Source: Bacteroidia bacterium
GTDB taxonomy: Bacteria > Bacteroidota > Bacteroidia > Bacteroidales > CAJPTX01
Reading direction: 5' to 3'
NCBI GenBank assembly: GCA_905373665.1
Contig: CAJPTV010000051.1
Coordinates: 1-15,323, forward strand
Length of the DNA: 15,323 nucleotides
This document shows, piece after piece, positions 1 through 6,952 of the stretch; within the stretch, counting starts at the first letter, position 1, and each line of letters begins with the position of its first letter. A program made the position numbers and the translations under genes. Below the pieces are notes generated by a model. That model had not been told where the DNA came from. It did not search any database and was given only the letters and a program-made list of their open reading frames with translations.

Positions 1-456
1 AATTGCTAGGAAGTCTTTTTTCGCATCATCACTAGCCACCTCCGTTTCTAGTTTTGTAGCAATGCACTTGATGTCAAACTCGTCCATGTGCCAGAGACAT
101 TTCTGGATCCCGAGGCTCAGGGCTTTTGTTTCTGGATCTGGCATCATAGCAGCACTCTTCAAAAAAGCACGCAAAAGAAGCATTAGGGTGATGATGCGCT
201 GTTGTCCGTCGATAATCTCCGTTTTGCCTTCTTGATTTATAAACGTTACAATAGAGCCGAGGTAGTAGTTTCGATCGGGGTCAAACTTCCCTTCCTGCAG
301 TTCTGGTAAAGTAAATGTAGCGAGGTCATTCCAAAGCTTTTCACACTGGTCTTCTTCCCAAGAATAAGGGCGTTGGTAATCTGGGATGAGAAAGCCCTTC
401 TGGTTATCTTGAAAGTAACGAAGGATGGTATTCTGTTTGACGCTTAATTCAGCCAT
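1..456 (-). CDS. DUF262 domain protein (GmrSD/ParB-like), N-terminal 152 residues, cut by window edge
   Basis: I read this frame directly from the sequence: ATG at 456, open without a stop to base 1, so the gene continues off the left edge. It has the three N-terminal signatures of the DUF262 family: IPDYQRPYSWEEDQ (residues 24-37), YYLGSIV (64-70) and IIDGQQRIITL (81-91). The DGQQR core (83-87) is intact, with I-I where most members have L-T. DUF262 has a ParB/Srx-like fold that binds and hydrolyses nucleotides. In GmrSD-type proteins it is joined to a C-terminal DUF1524 His-Asn-His nuclease and cuts modified phage DNA. Whether that nuclease is present cannot be seen here. The gene lies downstream of the ATP synthase terminator and has its own promoter candidate, so it is a separate unit. 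Family assignment is firm; a defence role is inference. Confidence 0.88.
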   Translation of the reverse strand, partial: MAELSVKQNTILRYFQDNQKGFLIPDYQRPYSWEEDQCEKLWNDLATFTLPELQEGKFDPDRNYYLGSIVTFINQEGKTEIIDGQQRIITLMLLLRAFLKSAAMMPDPETKALSLGIQKCLWHMDEFDIKCIATKLETEVASDDAKKDFLAI

Positions 457-493
457 AATGGTTTTGTTTTTTTAGTAACGGTAAGGAGTCTGG

Positions 494-526
494 CAAAGTA
501 ATGGTCAGGAGCTCTCTTTAGCCAAA
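494..526 (-). promoter_or_regulatory. Candidate Bacteroidetes-type promoter for the DUF262 gene
   Basis: On the minus strand a TTTG (526-523) is followed, after 21 bases, by TTACTTTG (501-494). This matches the Bacteroidetes pattern TTTG-N17-23-TAnnTTTG with one mismatch in the second base of the -7 box. It sits between the atpG terminator and the DUF262 start, giving a predicted leader of about 30 bases. Confidence 0.5.
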
Positions 527-556
527 TATACAACATTCCTGCTCGGAAACGGCTAT

Positions 557-586
557 AAAAAAAGCGGGCAATCCAAACTGCCCGCT
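557..586 (-). terminator. Intrinsic terminator after atpG
   Basis: A perfect 8-bp inverted repeat (AGCGGGCA 563-570, TGCCCGCT 579-586) encloses an 8-base loop. Read on the minus strand, the stem runs straight into a seven-T tract (563-557). It lies about 45 bases past the atpG stop and ends the ATP synthase operon. Confidence 0.9.
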
Positions 587-632
587 AAAATGCTCAAATA
601 AGAGGAATTAGCCCCCTTCCTAAAAGCCCTTT

Positions 633-1493
633 TTACCCCTCCAACGCAGCAGCCCCAGAGACAATTTCCAAAATCTCGTTAGTGATTGCCGCCTGACGAG
701 CCTTGTTATATTCAAGGGTCAATTCGTCAACCAATGTGTTCGCATTGTCCGTCGCTTGCGACATCGCAGTCATTCGCGCTCCATGCTCCCCTACATAGTT
801 GTTTAATATGCAGGTATAAAGCTGCAAGCGAGCGAAATGGGTTAGGGTATAGGAAAAGAAAGACGGAGCGTCTGGTTCAAAAATATACTCATGGTTAACG
901 ACCGAACTCCCTGCAGGCGGAATACACGGAAGCAATGTTTCTACAACGGGCTCTTGCAACGCTGCACTCCGAAAGCGGTTATAACAGACCACAACCCGTG
1001 AATAGCGCCCTTCCAAGAAATCTTGCATCAAACGGTCAAAAAGCTCAGCTGTAGGGTCAAATGAAGGCTTATCCACCAGCGTTTCACTAGAGAATGCGAC
1101 ATCAAACATTCGCAACCCCTCTGCCATCTTTTTACCTAAGGCATAGAAGACGACATCATGCCCTGCCGACTTCTCCACCTCCACTTGCTTAGTGGCTAAG
1201 CTAATAACATTCGCATTATAGCCGCCACACAACGACGAATTCGAAGAGAGCGCGACCATCGCCACTGGCGCTTCTGCATTAGCGACCTGCATCAATGGGT
1301 GGGAATAATTAGCACATGCAGCTAGAGCAATAGACATCGTGTCCCGATACTTATCAAGATACTTCTGAAACTGCACGGCTTGCTCCTGTGCCTTATGAAA
1401 CTTAGCAGCAGAGACCACCTTCATCGCACTCGTAATCTTACGTGTGGACTTTACAGAGCCGATACGAATACGGATATCTTTGAGACTTGCCAT
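633..1493 (-). CDS. atpG: F1Fo ATP synthase gamma subunit
   Basis: This is the central rotor shaft of the F1 sector; it turns inside the alpha/beta hexamer and couples proton flow to ATP synthesis. The 286-residue length is normal for the family. The N-terminal helix carries the standard start (MASLKDIRIRIGSVKSTRKI, residues 1-20) followed by the TSAMKVVSAAK stretch, and the C-terminal helix carries the usual MSQATDNAN...LTLEYNKARQAAITNEILEIVSGA pattern. These two helices form the shaft coiled coil. The start is ATG at 1493, 90 bases after the atpA stop. It is the last gene of the operon and is followed by a strong terminator at 557-586. Confidence 0.97.
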   Translation of the reverse strand: MASLKDIRIRIGSVKSTRKITSAMKVVSAAKFHKAQEQAVQFQKYLDKYRDTMSIALAACANYSHPLMQVANAEAPVAMVALSSNSSLCGGYNANVISLATKQVEVEKSAGHDVVFYALGKKMAEGLRMFDVAFSSETLVDKPSFDPTAELFDRLMQDFLEGRYSRVVVCYNRFRSAALQEPVVETLLPCIPPAGSSVVNHEYIFEPDAPSFFSYTLTHFARLQLYTCILNNYVGEHGARMTAMSQATDNANTLVDELTLEYNKARQAAITNEILEIVSGAAALEG

Positions 1494-1520
1494 AAAAGAG
1501 AGACGCTACCTTGATTTAAG

Positions 1521-1563
1521 AAAAAGAGGTCTCCGCCCCATCGAAAATAAGACAGAGACCTCT
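1521..1563 (-). terminator. Terminator-like hairpin between atpA and atpG (possible attenuator)
   Basis: A perfect 9-bp inverted repeat (AGAGGTCTC 1525-1533, GAGACCTCT 1555-1563) has a 21-base loop. On the minus strand the stem is followed by a T-rich stretch (1525-1521 all T, then CTT). It lies wholly in the 90-base gap between atpA and atpG. The long loop makes it weaker than the terminator at 557-586, so partial termination or a processing/stability hairpin is as likely as full termination. Confidence 0.55.
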
Positions 1564-1583
1564 CTAATTCACATACAACGAGA

Positions 1584-3170
1584 CTACTTCTTCTCTAAGA
1601 AAGAAGGCAAAAGCTGTGCAACGACCTTCTCAATAGCCCCTGTACATTCGTCATCATAGACACCTGCCCCCAGCTTATCTAGAATGGCACGTGCAGATGT
1701 ACGCATCTCCTCCAAGAAGATCTTTTCAAACTCACGCACCCGCGCCACGGGGATATCTTTGAAGAGCCCCTTTGTACCACAATAGATCACCGCTACCTGT
1801 TCACCAACAGGAACTGGACTATACTGTGGCTGCTTAAGCAGTTCAACGTTTTTAGCCCCCTTGTCTAAGACACTCTTAGTAGCAGCATCTAGATCGGAAC
1901 CGAACTTTGAAAAAGCCTCCAATTCACGATATTGCGCTTGGTCAAGCTTCAACGTACCTGCCACCTTCTTCATAGACTTGATTTGCGCATTACCTCCGAC
2001 ACGAGATACCGAGATCCCCACGTTAATTGCAGGACGCACCCCAGCATTAAACAATGTCGACTCAAGGAAGATCTGCCCGTCAGTAATAGAAATTACATTC
2101 GTTGGAATGTAAGCTGAGACGTCCCCCGCCTGCGTTTCAATGATTGGCAACGCGGTAAGCGAACCACCTCCCTTTACCATCGGACGAAGTACTGGAGGCA
2201 AATCATTCATCTGCTCTACCACCTCTTGCGACTCGTTTATCTTTGCGGCGCGTTCCAGAAGACGGCTGTGGAGATAGAAGATATCCCCTGGATATGCCTC
2301 ACGTCCTGGAGGTCTACGCAACAAAAGAGAGACTTCACGATAAGAGACCGCCTGTTTAGAGAGGTCGTCATACACCACCAAGGCATCTCGTCCCGTATCT
2401 CGGAAAAACTCCCCGATAGTAGCTCCTGCAAATGGAGCAAAAAACTGAAGCGCAGCAGGATCAGAGGCCGTAGCCGATACAATAATGGTATAAGGCAATG
2501 CACCAGCTTCTTCGAGAGTTTTCGCGATATTAGCAACAGTAGACCCCTTCTGCCCGATTGCGACATAGATACAATAAACAGGCTTTCCTGCTTCATAAGC
2601 GGAACGCTGATTGATAATCGTGTCTATTGCAATCGCAGTCTTACCTGTCTGACGGTCACCAATGATCAACTCACGCTGTCCACGACCGATCGGGATCATC
2701 GCATCCACTGCTTTCAGACCCGTTTGTAACGGTTCCTTTACAGGCTGACGATAAACCACTCCAGGCGCTTTACGTTCCAACGGAAGCTCATAAAGCTTTC
2801 CCTCTATAGCACCTTTCCCATCAATCGGCTCACCCAACGTATTGACAATACGCCCAAGCAAGCCCTCACCTACCATAAGAGAAGCAATATGCTTGGTTCG
2901 ACGCACAAGCTGACCTTCCTTGACAAGCGTGCTATCCCCCATGAGAACGACCCCAACGTTGTCTTCCTCCAAGTTAAGCACCACACCTCGCACACCAGAC
3001 TCAAAATCCACCAACTCGTTAGCCTCAACGCCTCGAAGACCAAAGAGACGCGCAATCCCGTCCCCGACCTCTACGACACGCCCGACCTCCTCGAAATCTT
3101 TTTCTGCATTCAAGCCCAACAGTTCCTGAGAAAGGATCTCGGAGATCTCTGAAGCTTTAATTCCTGACAT
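1584..3170 (-). CDS. atpA: F1Fo ATP synthase alpha subunit
   Basis: This is the regulatory, nucleotide-binding partner of the beta subunit in the F1 hexamer. The 528-residue protein has the N-terminal beta-barrel region (about 25-95), the P-loop GDRQTGKT (171-178), the alpha-subunit signature containing PAINVGISVSRVGG, and the arginine-bearing SVSRVGG segment that contributes to the catalytic site at the beta interface. The C-terminal helical domain is complete. The start is ATG at 3170, 20 bases after the atpH stop, as usual within this operon. No sequence anomalies were seen. Confidence 0.98.
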   Translation of the reverse strand: MSGIKASEISEILSQELLGLNAEKDFEEVGRVVEVGDGIARLFGLRGVEANELVDFESGVRGVVLNLEEDNVGVVLMGDSTLVKEGQLVRRTKHIASLMVGEGLLGRIVNTLGEPIDGKGAIEGKLYELPLERKAPGVVYRQPVKEPLQTGLKAVDAMIPIGRGQRELIIGDRQTGKTAIAIDTIINQRSAYEAGKPVYCIYVAIGQKGSTVANIAKTLEEAGALPYTIIVSATASDPAALQFFAPFAGATIGEFFRDTGRDALVVYDDLSKQAVSYREVSLLLRRPPGREAYPGDIFYLHSRLLERAAKINESQEVVEQMNDLPPVLRPMVKGGGSLTALPIIETQAGDVSAYIPTNVISITDGQIFLESTLFNAGVRPAINVGISVSRVGGNAQIKSMKKVAGTLKLDQAQYRELEAFSKFGSDLDAATKSVLDKGAKNVELLKQPQYSPVPVGEQVAVIYCGTKGLFKDIPVARVREFEKIFLEEMRTSARAILDKLGAGVYDDECTGAIEKVVAQLLPSFLEKK

Positions 3171-3190
3171 AACACAATCTTTCGATTAGA

Positions 3191-3724
3191 TTACAACTCC
3201 GATAACATACTTCGCAGCTCGCCCTGCACACTACAATCCAAGAGCGCATCGTTCACCTCTACGGTAAAACCACCGATGAGATTCTGATCCTCAGAGAACT
3301 CGAGTTCTACCCCTGTTCCCAGACGCTTCTGTAAGAAGCTTAAAATACGACTCCTCGCACTCTCTGAGAGCTCAGCACTGGATACCACATGCGCCCTCAC
3401 CAATCCGAAACGCGCAGCGTAGAGATTCCGAAACATACGCAAGGCACGATCTAGATATTCTGAACGCTGATGGCGATACATCAATACAGCAAAGGGAAGT
3501 AGCTCGGGTGCAACGCGATTCACCATCCGTTCCACAAAGCCTCGTTTTTCAGCTTCGGAAATCACAGTACTCTGAAGCATCTTCCGATACTCGCTTCCTA
3601 TCTGCAAAAGGACATCTGACAACACTCCCGCCCCATCATAAAGAGCACGAGCAGCAGCGTCATTCTCCTTGACGGTAGCGAGCAGCGCCTTCGCATAACG
3701 AACAGAAACCCGTCCTTCGTTCAT
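3191..3724 (-). CDS. atpH: F1Fo ATP synthase delta subunit
   Basis: Delta belongs to the peripheral stalk and holds the F1 hexamer to the b subunits. The protein shows the family pattern: NEGRVSVRYAKALLATVKEN at the N-terminus, a six-helix N-terminal domain, and a C-terminal ENQLIGGF-like segment (here DQNLIGGFTVEV) near residue 155. The frame can be extended to a TTG at 3736, but the ATG at 3724 fits family N-termini better and gives 177 residues, so I chose it. This leaves 22 bases after the atpF stop. The sequence of delta is always variable; assignment rests on motif plus position between atpF and atpA. Confidence 0.93.
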   Translation of the reverse strand: MNEGRVSVRYAKALLATVKENDAAARALYDGAGVLSDVLLQIGSEYRKMLQSTVISEAEKRGFVERMVNRVAPELLPFAVLMYRHQRSEYLDRALRMFRNLYAARFGLVRAHVVSSAELSESARSRILSFLQKRLGTGVELEFSEDQNLIGGFTVEVNDALLDCSVQGELRSMLSEL

Positions 3725-3746
3725 ATCCCTACACAATCAACCTTAT

Positions 3747-4256
3747 TTATGCTTGAGGCGCATTAACCTTCATCATCTCGTCAATGACACGATCAAGATA
3801 ACGTTCCTGCTCCTCGTTCGAGGCGAGACGCTCACGCAAGATACGCTCTGTTGTCTTAACCACCAACACTCGTACCTCATTTCTGAGTTCTCTGCGGATC
3901 GCCTCCTGCTCCAAACGCATATTTTCTCGCGCTTGCTGCGTAATGCGCTCCACCTCGTCCTTTGCCTGCTCACGAGCTTCTGCAATCAACTGTTCCCGCT
4001 GCGAACGCGCTTCAGAAAGAAAAAGTTCTCGTTCTTTGCGCGCCTCTGCCTCAAGACTTAAACGTTGTTCTGTCCACTGTTCGAGCTCGATACGATGCTT
4101 CTCAGCGTTCTCCAAGCCTTCGGCGATGGTTCTTTCTCGACTCTCCAAACCGCCCAAGATGGGTTTCCACGCAAATTTACGTAATACCACAAGGACGAGC
4201 CCAAAGGCCAAGACCATCCAGAAAAATAGCCCAAAATCCGGGGTTATCAAGCTCAT
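3747..4256 (-). CDS. atpF: F1Fo ATP synthase b subunit
   Basis: This 169-residue protein is the peripheral stator stalk. It has one N-terminal membrane segment (about residues 5-26, FGLFFWMVLAFGLVLVVLRKF) followed by the typical basic motif AWKPILGGLESRERTI, then a long charged coiled coil rich in E, R, Q and A up to the end. The FAWKPI stretch after the membrane segment is characteristic of bacterial b subunits. The start is ATG at 4256, 13 bases past the atpE stop. There is one b gene only, so the stalk is a b2 homodimer (inference). Confidence 0.96.
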   Translation of the reverse strand: MSLITPDFGLFFWMVLAFGLVLVVLRKFAWKPILGGLESRERTIAEGLENAEKHRIELEQWTEQRLSLEAEARKERELFLSEARSQREQLIAEAREQAKDEVERITQQARENMRLEQEAIRRELRNEVRVLVVKTTERILRERLASNEEQERYLDRVIDEMMKVNAPQA

Positions 4257-4269
4257 CCCGAAAAGACTC

Positions 4270-4500
4270 CTAAGCTAGGAAGAGTACCAGAATAGCGGCG
4301 ATAATTGCGAAGAACGCCAAACCTTCGATAAGAGCGGCTGCGACAATCATACTAGAACGTATGTCGCTAGCAGCTTGCGGTTGACGAGCAAGGGCATCGA
4401 GGGCTTGTACGCCGATCCGACTGATCCCCATAGCAGCTCCGATAACCACTATACTTGCAGCAAAAGCTGCCCCCATCATAGCCAATGACTTGAAATCCAT
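4270..4500 (-). CDS. atpE: F1Fo ATP synthase c subunit
   Basis: This is the ion-carrying ring subunit of Fo: 76 residues, two membrane helices joined by the polar loop ALARQPQAAS. Helix 2 carries the ion-binding glutamate in ALIEGLAFF (E59). Compared with sodium-binding c subunits, the partner positions are not sodium ligands: isoleucine replaces the helix 1 glutamine, and glycine follows the glutamate where serine would be. Proton coupling is therefore more likely. A GTG lies directly upstream at 4503, but the ATG at 4500 is preceded by AGG at a workable distance and is the better start. The gene begins 62 bases after the atpB stop. Confidence 0.97.
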   Translation of the reverse strand: MDFKSLAMMGAAFAASIVVIGAAMGISRIGVQALDALARQPQAASDIRSSMIVAAALIEGLAFFAIIAAILVLFLA

Positions 4501-4562
4501 CACACCTATACTTGTTTATTTTTCCGTACTAAAGAGTAAAATGTCAATGTTAAAACGCCACT

Positions 4563-5684
4563 CTAGTGCCCCTCCTCATGTCCAGCTGTCGCCATCCCAA
4601 AATACATGGCACTAAGCATAGTAAAGACATAAGCCTGAATAAAGGAGACGAGCACGTCCAAAAGAGTCATGAAAACAGCGAAGAAAACCGAAAGCACACT
4701 TACCCCGTAAGCTGCGACAGCATTCATCGCACCAAAAAGGAATATCATACTGAAGAAGACCAAGACGATCATATGCCCAGAGAGCATATTAGCAAAAAGT
4801 CGAATCATCAGTACAATCGGCTTGGTCAACATCCCAGAGAGCTCAACGATAGGCATCAAAGGGATAGGCAACTTCAAAAAAGTAGGCACTCCTGGACTGT
4901 TAAAGATATCCGCCCAGTAATGCTTATTACCATTGAATGTAGTCACCAAGAACGTGAACATCGCCAACACCATCGTAACCGTAATGTTCCCCGTAAGGTT
5001 AGCCCCTGCAGGAATAAAGGGTACCAACCCCAACAGGTTACAAAAGAGCACAAAGAAGAAAATCGTAAGCAAAACTGGCATAAAACGAGGTAAGTATTTC
5101 TCGCGGATGCTAGATTTTGCAATATCATCTCTCACGAAGACGATAATAGCTTCCATAAAGTTCTGCAAACCATGCGGCGCCTTCTTCGGATTCTGCTTGT
5201 AACGCTTTGCAACACTCACGAATACCCATACCATCAACAGACAGACGAACAAAGCTCCTGCCACATTCTTCTTAATGCTAAAGTCCATCGGAGCTCGTAA
5301 TATTTCCCCCGTCTGCGAGACCTCGACAATCTCCGTAGAACCTCCCTTCGCAGGTACGAGCATTCGGAAACCATTATAATCCTCATGCCCATGATGGAAA
5401 CGACTCGAAAGGAAGCAGAACAACGATTTACGTTCTTTGCTATAAAGAATCACTGGCAACGGTACACTAACATGCACATCTCCAACGGTCATGATATGCC
5501 ACTCATGCGAGTCGGAGATATGATCAAAGATCATTTGTACGGGGTCATACCCCTTCTTCTCTTCATGCGAAGACTCAGAAATGAGCTCTTCCGAAGCAGT
5601 CCGAAGCGTATCAGTCTCCGTAGCAGCCAATACATTAAAAGATACAAGGAGGCTCACGACCACCCAAAACAACGAGCGCAACAC
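4563..5684 (-). CDS. atpB: F1Fo ATP synthase a subunit, with exported N-terminal extension
   Basis: This is the stator channel subunit of Fo, which carries protons to and from the c ring. It is 373 residues, over 100 longer than the E. coli protein, because of an N-terminal extension: a signal-like segment (about 1-21, ending NVLAA) and a soluble domain of about 110 residues with a histidine-rich patch (HHGHEDY). This extension is common in Bacteroidota. Several membrane helices follow from about residue 142. The essential arginine is R295 in IRLFANMLSGH, and Q350 in FIQAYVF matches the conserved helix 5 glutamine. No ATG is available: an in-frame TAA lies two codons before the GTG at 5684, so the start is that GTG or a TTG at 5681 or 5672. 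First gene of the operon. Confidence 0.96.
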   Translation of the reverse strand: MLRSLFWVVVSLLVSFNVLAATETDTLRTASEELISESSHEEKKGYDPVQMIFDHISDSHEWHIMTVGDVHVSVPLPVILYSKERKSLFCFLSSRFHHGHEDYNGFRMLVPAKGGSTEIVEVSQTGEILRAPMDFSIKKNVAGALFVCLLMVWVFVSVAKRYKQNPKKAPHGLQNFMEAIIVFVRDDIAKSSIREKYLPRFMPVLLTIFFFVLFCNLLGLVPFIPAGANLTGNITVTMVLAMFTFLVTTFNGNKHYWADIFNSPGVPTFLKLPIPLMPIVELSGMLTKPIVLMIRLFANMLSGHMIVLVFFSMIFLFGAMNAVAAYGVSVLSVFFAVFMTLLDVLVSFIQAYVFTMLSAMYFGMATAGHEEGH

Positions 5685-5732
5685 CTTACTTTATTTTTTA
5701 AGGGGTTAGTTTTTCCAACGAATGACCTTTTG

Positions 5733-5740
5733 CAAAGGTA
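5733..5740 (-). promoter_or_regulatory. atpB: -7 box of the ATP synthase operon promoter
   Basis: TACCTTTG on the minus strand (5740-5733) matches the Bacteroidetes -7 consensus TAnnTTTG exactly. It lies about 50 bases before the atpB start. A clean -33 TTTG is not seen; only TGTTTC/TTTCTG near 5760-5753. The box overlaps a short palindrome, ACCTTT-TGC-AAAGGT (5725-5739 on the plus strand). Confidence 0.6.
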
Positions 5741-5770
5741 AGGTTTTTTCTTCAGAAACACATGCTGTGT

Positions 5771-6898
5771 TCAATCATGTGTGGATTCTCCACCGTGTTT
5801 TTCCCTTTCACGATGGCTAGAGTCTTGATTTTCAGATACACAGATAGATGTTTTTACCTCACAACAAAGCCCTTGAAGACGTAAAGATTCGGTATGCACG
5901 AGCTCACAAAGCCGACGCACAAAATGTGTATCCAACCCCAATTGCAAACCGTAACGAAGGTGATGTTTAAGGAGTTCACGCCACCGTTCTTGGTGAAAGG
6001 CCTGAATCCCCCGCTCGGCCTTCCAAACCCCGATATCTCGCACCACTGCAAGACGCTCTCCCAACAGGTCTAAAACCTGTACATCTATCGAATCTATTTT
6101 TCGTCGAAAATGCTCCAAATCAGCATCGAGCACTTCCGTCATTTGAGGCGGCGGTAAAAGCGTATCTAACAGCTGAAAAAAAGCGGCTAATGTTAGTTGC
6201 TGACGTGCATCGCTCAAGGCATTCTCAGGCGACGGATGAACCTCAATCATCAAACCGTCAAAAGCAAAATTCATCGCTTGTTGAGCAATTTCAGCAACCC
6301 ACTCACGCTTCCCTGCAATATGACTCGGATCACACAAGATCCGTAAACGATGTCCGTAACGGGAACGAAGTTGCAGCGGCAATTCCCATTCTGGCGCATT
6401 ACGATAAGCAATCTTTCGCGTAGGGAAAAAACCTCGATGTACGGCCATAACCTCCTGAGAAGTATGAGCGGCAAGGCGCTCAATAGCCCCCATCCAGAGC
6501 TCGATATCTGGAGAAATAGGGTTCTTCACAAAAAAAGGACCATCGGCTTTCCCCAAAGCCTCAGCAACCTCCTGCACGGCAAATGGGTCAGAGGTTGTGC
6601 GCGCCCCTATCCAAAACGAATGGATACCATAACGATGAGCAAGCGCTACATGTTCCGCACGCGCCACCTCAATACAAACCTTTATCCCAGTCTCTTGCTG
6701 CGCCTCTGCAAGCCAAGAGAGCGCCACCTCCCCCATGCCTTCGAATTGACCTGGGTGCGTACGAGGTTTCCAAACTCCTGCACGCAAATAGGAAGTTCGA
6801 CCATCCCGACTCAATGACCGAGCCACCTCAAACACCTGCTCGCGACTCTCTGCCGAGCACGGACCTGCCAAAATAAGACCTAACGGAGTAATGTTCAC
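5771..6898 (-). CDS. Bifunctional DAHP synthase (type I-beta)/chorismate mutase
   Basis: The N-terminal domain condenses phosphoenolpyruvate with erythrose 4-phosphate, the first step of the shikimate pathway. The C-terminal domain turns chorismate into prephenate on the way to phenylalanine and tyrosine. Visible DAHP synthase motifs are AGPCSAES (11-18), RAGVWKPRTHPGQF (39-52) and CDPSHIAGKR (189-198). The four metal ligands expected from the T. maritima enzyme are all present: C14, H193, E219 and D230, the last three with the same spacing. An AroQ-type chorismate mutase domain starts near 258 (LEHFRRKIDSIDVQVLDLLGERL). The start is GTG at 6898; no ATG lies upstream before a stop. The last 25 or so residues form a charged, probably disordered tail. 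The fusion may allow cross-regulation by downstream products (inference). Confidence 0.95.
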   Translation of the reverse strand: MNITPLGLILAGPCSAESREQVFEVARSLSRDGRTSYLRAGVWKPRTHPGQFEGMGEVALSWLAEAQQETGIKVCIEVARAEHVALAHRYGIHSFWIGARTTSDPFAVQEVAEALGKADGPFFVKNPISPDIELWMGAIERLAAHTSQEVMAVHRGFFPTRKIAYRNAPEWELPLQLRSRYGHRLRILCDPSHIAGKREWVAEIAQQAMNFAFDGLMIEVHPSPENALSDARQQLTLAAFFQLLDTLLPPPQMTEVLDADLEHFRRKIDSIDVQVLDLLGERLAVVRDIGVWKAERGIQAFHQERWRELLKHHLRYGLQLGLDTHFVRRLCELVHTESLRLQGLCCEVKTSICVSENQDSSHREREKHGGESTHD

Positions 6899-6920
6899 GA
6901 TACTTGTAGTACTATCGCGA

Positions 6921-6928
6921 CAAAGATA
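6921..6928 (-). promoter_or_regulatory. -7 box of the DAHP synthase/chorismate mutase promoter
   Basis: TATCTTTG on the minus strand (6928-6921) matches TAnnTTTG exactly and lies 22 bases before the GTG start. No clear -33 element is seen. The outer-membrane gene ends at 6953 with no visible terminator, so read-through from upstream is also possible. Confidence 0.5.
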
Positions 6929-6952
6929 TAAAGAAGAAAAGGGAATCCACTA

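Noticed and set aside
4542..4547. TTGACA in the atpB-atpE gap as a sigma-70 -35 box
   Set aside because: The Bacteroidetes housekeeping sigma factor does not use this box, and no TAnnTTTG follows at the right distance.
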